Positions 58,574 to 64,000 of a stretch of 64,000 nucleotides of DNA are shown in pieces. The translations under genes were made by a program, and so were the position numbers. This DNA comes from Turritopsis dohrnii (Eukaryota > Cnidaria > Hydrozoa > Anthoathecata > Oceaniidae), in contig BQMF02000199.1 in assembly GCA_027922465.2 (NCBI GenBank), forward strand, positions 310,001 through 374,000, given 5' to 3'. The notes under the pieces are model-generated. The model had not been told where the DNA came from, ran no database searches, and worked only from the letters and a program-made list of their open reading frames with translations. The stretch's first letter is position 1, and every line of letters starts with the position of its first letter.

Positions 58574-60855
58574 TTAGTAGGGGCGAGATACATCAAAAAT
58601 AGCCCAAACCTTGCAAAAAATATAGAAAAGCTGATTTTTTGATATTTTGTCTGTCTTACCATGTAGACTAACCAAAAAAAAGTCTCACGCCCAAAAGTGA
58701 CCAGAAATCCCATAATCCCCTCGTAAAAATTTAGGGGTTTAATGGCCTTAAACTCGTAACTTGTATGACAGGGTGGTTAAGGTTTAGTTATATTAAATAC
58801 GAAGGACTATTGCTAAATGCTTGAAACTTCCCACACTGATAGTTGATAAAAAAATAAGTGCTTGTGCAAAATATTTGGACCAGACTCCTACCAGGTGGTA
58901 ATTTACAGACTGGAATTTGTAATTTCAGGACCAAAAAGTGTTAGTTTTTCTTGAAAAATGACCAACTTCTTAAAGCCTTGTGTGGCAAATAGGAATTTAA
59001 CTCTTGTTGAAGATGTTGATTATATTACTGAAATATATGTTACAGACCGGACATTGATTATCAGATTTGTGGTCTGTAAAATACCAATACAGTCGTTTCA
59101 TGAAAATCTTCAGTTATTTTAAGTTATACTTACTGATGATTTGCCTTTATATTAAGTATGAATGAAAAACACACATTATTACTTTATTTTCACAGAATGT
59201 AAACATAATACATTTTTAATGAAATGAGCAGGTGTTTTTGGATCAGTTGTGCATGTTTTTTTGCATAGAAAAAAAATCGTCTTATAATGCTTGTGTGTAA
59301 GAAAAATGTATTGTCAGTATGTTTTACTTTAGATGAAAATGTTTAGATAAAAATCAAAGAATGGATGATGCATCGTGTATTTTGTGCGAGAAAGTCCACA
59401 ATTCAAGGGTTTATACTGTTTGCACACATTTGGGGAGGATGTGACACAACTTCAGCAACACATCAACAAGGTATATGTTACTTACTTTTTTTCACATAAA
59501 TGCTTTTAAAAATGGTAGGTATGGTTAGATTTATCTTTGTTTTCAGTGAAATGACATAACCAATGTTTATTTTCATTTATAGGGAAGCTTAAAATCCTAC
59601 GACATCTATCTTCGTCAAAATCTGTTCAAAATTTAGCAACTACATTTACCAACGAATATGCAACCCCCATCGAAATTGGAGATGTTGGTTGTCATATAAT
59701 GCTGAAAATGTAAGCCTTAGTCTAATTCAAACGATCTAACAATTTTTGACTAATTACACTACTTACACAACGTATCAACAATTTCAATATTTCTTTACAG
59801 GTATGGAGGAAACAATTCGGAAAACCTGACAAGCCTGCGACATAAGAGATGGTACGAGGCAACGATGGTCAACAACAAACCGATAGAACCTGCTTCACTC
59901 CCACCAACAGAGAGAGCCACACATTTCCACTCGCTTCGTGTCCACTTGGAAATAATTAAAGCAACTAAGCTTAATATTGATTGTGGCCTTGATCCATGTC
60001 AGTAGGGTTGGCATAGATGCGAGGATGTTCTGAAGCCAATCAAAACAGATTTACCAGCAGCGCCTGACTTTCTCCTGCATGTTATTCGTTGCAACTGTAA
60101 GACAACCTCACGAAATACATGTGGCTCGATGTTGTGCACTTGCAGGAAGAACGGTTTGAAGTTTATGCCCGCTTGTGGAGATTGTCGTGGAACGAACTGC
60201 GAAAATATCGAAAAAGAACAAATTCCACAGACGATGAACGATGATGCTGAAGATGACGGAAACATCTTTGAGAGATTGTTTGATATGTGATATTCTATAG
60301 TTGTTATTTTTGATGAAAAATCTTGTAAATGAATCGGTAATTTACAGACCACAAAATCCAAATATTATCAACATCCGGTTTGTAAAATTCATCCCAGTAA
60401 TATAATCAACATCTTCAGCCAGAGTTCTTAACTTCTATTCATCATACTTAACCATATAAAGTTTTAAGAAGTTGGTCATTTTTCAATAACAAAACTAACA
60501 CTTTTTGGTCCTTAAATTACATATTCCGGTCTGTAAATTACCACCTGTTAGGAATCTGGTCCAAATATTTTGCACAGGCACTTATTTTTTTATCAACTAT
60601 TAGTGCGGAAAGTTTCAAGCATTTAGCAATAGTCCTTCGTATTTAATATGACTAAACCTTAACCACCCTGTCATACAAGTTACGGCTTTAAGGCGGTTAA
60701 ACCCCTAAACTTTTACGAGGGGATTATGGGATTTCTGGTCACTTCTGGGCGTGAGACTTTTTTTTGGTTAGTCTACATGGTAAGACAGACAAAATATCAA
60801 AAAATCAGCTTTTCTGTATTTTTTGCAAGGTTAAATCGTATCTCGCCCCTACTAA
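58574..60855. mobile_element. Element with ~0.5-kb inverted arms
   Basis: The left arm 58574-59085 and right arm 60336-60855 are reverse complements along their length with scattered differences. Tips read TTAGTAGGGGCGAGATAC. Between the arms lies a three-exon cysteine-rich gene (59361-60289). No transposase is recognised and no target duplication is clear. It may be a foldback-type or long-TIR DNA transposon in which the gene is the cargo or an unrecognised mobility protein. Confidence 0.82.
59361..60289 (+). pseudogene. CXC-type cysteine-rich protein in the long-armed element
   Basis: Exon 1 (59361-59470) begins MDDASCILCEKVHNSRVY and ends HINK after a one-base shift. Exon 2 is 59583-59709. 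Exon 3 (59801-60289) starts YGGNNSENL, then LPPTERATHFHSLRVH, a TAG at about 60004 where a Trp is expected, TDLPAAPDFLLHVIRC, and a CXC-like cysteine array (CNCKTTSRNTC, CTCRKNG, CGDCRGTNC) with an acidic tail. Exons 2 and 3 join in frame. Proteins with this 'LPPT ... CNCK ... CRG' layout are common in repeat-rich invertebrate genomes as I recall, but I know no proven function. CXC domains of the tesmin type bind DNA, so a DNA-binding role is a fair guess. Confidence 0.65.
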
Positions 60856-61150
60856 ATTCATTCTTCTCTTAACTATCCCTCACATGATCATAATTTAACC
60901 ATGTGCTTCATTTCTTTAATGGTTATACACTTTTTCTAACCAAAAAGAAAAAGATTTCAGTGAAGAGCAGCTACAATCCACACTACTGCAACAACCATAT
61001 TGAAGCAAACAAAAGCAAAAGATATAGATGACACAGACAGGCAGAGAGACAAAGCACCATTTGTTACCCGTGTAAATAAACATCATTTTTTCTGCAGCCA
61101 ATTTTTAAAAACTTCACTGCACTTCTTCTGTATAGCCACATTATTTGATA
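60856..61150. other. Spacer resembling 57900-58030
   Basis: The stretch at about 60890-60930 (CTTCATTTCTTTAATGGTT) is similar to 58000-58025, on the other side of the long-armed element. The element may therefore sit inside an older repeat. Confidence 0.4.
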
Positions 61151-61195
61151 CCGTAACACGGGGTGACTTGAAACACCCGGGTGACTTGAAACAGC
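61151..61195 (+). repeat. Probable pogo-like element terminus
   Basis: Directly after TA, CCGTAACACG is followed by two copies of GGGTGACTTGAAACA separated by a few bases. TA targets and such repeated ends are usual for pogo-like elements. It lies 780 bp upstream of the transposase start on the same strand. Confidence 0.5.
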
Positions 61196-61928
61196 GTCGA
61201 AAAAATGCAATTTCTCATGGAAAAGTAAATGAAATTCCGGAATTTTTTCGGATTCTGTTCGAAAATTATTCAGCGCAATAATAGGAAGGAAAAATAATTC
61301 AATCAAGGAAGTTCTTCGGAAGTTGAAGATGAAAAAAGCTCCGAAAATAACAACCTCTGCAATAACAGCTGATATGATTGATATAGCCTGTCGATCAATC
61401 TAATTTTTTGCATAAGTAAAATAGAGAGGCCAACGGAAGTAATTCCAGAATTTCATCAAAATATCTTTAAAATTGAAAGAGATATAAGTGTTTGAAATGT
61501 TTCGTTTTTTTTCACTCGATTGACTTTGTCTTTCCGTTTAATGCATAAATATGCGTGTCAAATGTGACGCAATGGAATAATCAATGTGTGCTAAAGTTCA
61601 ACAGATGGAGTGTTTACGGTGATATAACTCATTTTACACACAATTATCATAATTGAAATTATGGGACATCATAAAACAATAGCAATCAACCACGGTAGAC
61701 TTGTTTTACAAGCAAGTAGTACTCGTTACTCTAACAACATTCCCCCGTTCAAGGCTATGGACACATCATATCTGTGATATCACTTTCAATAGAAGCAACT
61801 TAAAGAAAGAGATGCTTTTGCTTTCGTAAGGGGGTGAATAAAGCTGGAAGGTATCTCCCAGAGGATAAAAAATCAAAAAATTAAAAAAGGTTTGAATTTC
61901 GGTATAAATACACTGCCATGGCACACAC

Positions 61929-63859
61929 ATGGCAAATAGCACATCAATCGAAGCAACCGAAGAAATGCCTCGAACTTATGTTAAAAAGCGAAATGGGCAA
62001 CCGTATGGCACTGCCAATGAGGAGCAAATTGCAGAGGGAAGCAGGCTTGTAAGAGAAGAGGGCAAAAGCGTGAGGAAGGCTGCAGAAATCGTGGGAATAA
62101 GTCACGTGACATTACAAAGAAAAATAAATGGTATAGTTATTTATTTTTAAATATTATGTGACTGTTCTAAGCAGTAGATAAATTTAACCAAGCTAACTTT
62201 TCGAAATAGAACGAAGATCATGAACGTAGTATCATGATCAGGATGTATAGATTATTCATGGTTCCAACGTACAGTGATAGCCGTGTTTAAAACTTTCTTA
62301 TTGAAAATTGAAATAATTTGTGGTCGTTTCGTAAAAACCAGGTCTTGACTCGCACTTACGTTGATTTTCTTTTTCCTCATATTATTTTGAATAAGAAGAG
62401 GGACGTGCAAGTATATAATAGTTTAACCGAGACAAAATAATAAGCATTTGTGACGAGGTTACAAAAGAAAGACATTCCGGACAAAGCAGAATTATCTTGA
62501 ATTAATTTTCGTTAGCATACATCTGATGTCAAGAAAAAAAAGAAAGATGCCCGGGTTTTCCTATGAACCAAGCAAATTGGTGATAAACAGACAGTTGTAA
62601 AGTACCTAGGAATACAATGATATAAGGAACAAATGAGTACATGAATCAAACAAATGAATGCAAGAATGAGAACTCGCTAGAACGTCTCGTCTCGGTTTCT
62701 TCCATATAACAAGTCCCTCAGGACGTTTTCTCCATTCCAACCGTGCTTATACATTAGGGTTTCTTTCTTTTTTAAGGTACGCATCAAAATAAAGTTGGTG
62801 GGCAATACCAGCTCTGCGAAGAGACAGAAAGTTATATCGCGGGAATGATAAAGGATCTCGGTAATTGGAGAGTTCCTTTTGAAATCACTGACTTGCGCAG
62901 ACTGGTTAAAGGGTACCTTGATAAAAAAGGGCTGCAAGTAAATTTTAATTATAGTTTGATCTTAAGCAAAATCCCGTGGAAATCTACTTATGTTGATCTA
63001 ATCAAGTTTCAATCGTCTAGAAATTCCCAAACAATTTGCCTTCAGAAGATTGGGCAAATTCATTTGTAAAGAGAAAAGGTTTGACACTTCGGCAGGCCGA
63101 TAAGCTTAAGCCTTCCCGTGCAGCTGTGAACGAGGAGATGCTAAAAGATTATTTTGATAATCTAAAAAAGGAAATAGATGGTAATCAATTGGATCATTTG
63201 TCTTTATCATTAAAATGAATTCATCAAGTGAGATAGCAATCACCGGACAATCACGATGATATCGTTTAATTTTGTAGGTGTACCTGCCACCAATATTTTT
63301 AATTTTGATGAAACCAACTTTTCGGATGATCCCAGAAATAAGAAAGTATGATAGTCTTTCATAATGAAACTATATAGACACTTAACAACTGACACAAGAA
63401 ATATAGTTAAGAAAAATGTTAACCAATGTTTTTCAGGTTGTCGTAGCCAGGGGAATGCGTCAAGTGGAAAAGGTCTGCGAGCATTCAAAACAGGCATTTT
63501 CAATAATGTTTTGTGGGGACGCCACAGGGCGGTATCTTCCACCTATGATCGTTTATAAGGCCAAAAACTTGTACGAAAATTGGGTTAAAGGTGGACCTAC
63601 CGGTGAGGCATATTTTAAATCGAGATGATTTTATTAATTTTTCGAATTGACTAAAATTTTATACTACATAAATACTACATGTCCTGGAACACAAATTTGT
63701 TTTGTTTTTAAGATGCCATGTTTTCATATTCAGTGAATGGTTGGTTCGAAACACGAACATTTGGGCAATGGTTTAAATTTGTTTTTTTAAAACACGCAGA
63801 GAAGTTGGAGGGGAAGAAAGTCATGATAGGTGACAACTTAGGATGTCACTTTTCGGAAG
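61929..63859 (+). CDS. pogo/jerky-like DDE transposase, multi-exon, runs off
   Basis: Exon 1 (61929-62130) has a pipsqueak-like helix-turn-helix (SVRKAAEIVGISHVTLQRK). Exon 2 is 62777-62937 (WRVPFEITDLRRLVKGYL). Exon 3 is 63021-63180 (LPSEDWANSFVKRKGLTLRQ, CENPB-type DNA-binding). Exon 4 is 63278-63345 with NFDETNFSDDP (first catalytic Asp). Exon 5 starts at 63437 (VCEHSKQAFSIMFCG, LPPMIVYKAKNLY) and ends near 63625, where I see no clear donor before a TGA. Exon 6 is about 63711-63859 with MIGDNLGCHFSEEV (second catalytic Asp) and a GTAACA donor. The third catalytic residue would be beyond 64000. Phases match where checked, and no frame break is certain, so it may be a fairly intact copy. Confidence 0.8.
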
Positions 63860-64000
63860 AGGTAACACTGTTTGCTTTTTTCGAATATGCATTTGAATTT
63901 TTTCACGAACAAAAAAATTGTAAAAGATTAAATGAGTCAGAACGAAATGAAAATGTTGATGATATTTAAATGGCAATCCTGAAGTTTCTCACTGTTTCAC

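Noticed and set aside
61000..61281. 93-codon frame before the pogo-like gene
   Set aside because: It runs through the repeated terminus and has no conserved motif.

Overview
This window looks like nuclear DNA from an AT-rich invertebrate. Evidence: split genes with GT-AG introns, a tRNA-derived SINE present twice, and relics of nearly every eukaryotic transposon class (Helitron, Penelope-like, LINE, BEL/Pao, Gypsy-like gag, piggyBac, P-element-like, Kolobok-like, CACTA-like, mariner, pogo/jerky-like). A cnidarian or marine mollusc is my guess from the mix of families; the sequence does not prove it. There are no operons, tRNA or rRNA genes, or CRISPR arrays. Single-base frame breaks, often next to homopolymers, recur throughout, so decayed copies and sequencing indels cannot always be told apart. 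|| Layout. 1-3.2 kb: an intact four-exon zinc-finger gene (-). 3.2-10.9 kb: a HECT-type ubiquitin-ligase-like gene (-). It has a tandem array of short phase-1 Ser/Thr-rich exons, a Helitron in one intron, and a 612-bp TIR element inserted in the last exon just before the catalytic cysteine. 11-15.3 kb: an autonomous-type Helitron (Rep plus PIF1-like helicase, -) lacking its helicase C-terminus. 15.6-18.1 kb: a decayed Rep-like (HUH) ORF ending in a Helitron-like hairpin-CTAG terminus, abutting a Penelope-like reverse transcriptase. 20.6-24.1 kb: unrecognised exon-like blocks and a P-element-like transposase. 24.2-27.4 kb: a BEL/Pao element (-) split by a SINE. || 28.1-39.9 kb: a nested complex. 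A CACTA-like transposase (+) is divergent from two blocks of exons (-) that may be one accessory gene. A 4.8-kb TTAA-flanked Kolobok-like element lies between those blocks and itself holds a LINE and a Helitron; a gag fragment lies next to it. A second SINE and a 498-bp MITE sit in the transposase intron. 40.4-43 kb: a near-perfect hairpin, a pseudokinase-like gene with a duplicated 69-bp exon, and a 51-bp minisatellite. 43.2-46.6 kb: piggyBac, an unrecognised decayed ORF and a LINE scrap. 47-52.4 kb: Helitron and zinc-finger relics. 52-56.3 kb: mariner, a second HECT-like fragment and a jerky-like transposase. 58.6-60.9 kb: an element with about 0.5-kb inverted arms around a CXC-type cysteine-rich gene. 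61.2-64 kb: a multi-exon pogo/jerky-like transposase that runs off the end. || Best candidates for something new: the Rep-like ORF with Helitron-type ends, the in-frame exon array of the HECT gene, the long-armed element with a CXC gene, and the pseudokinase gene.
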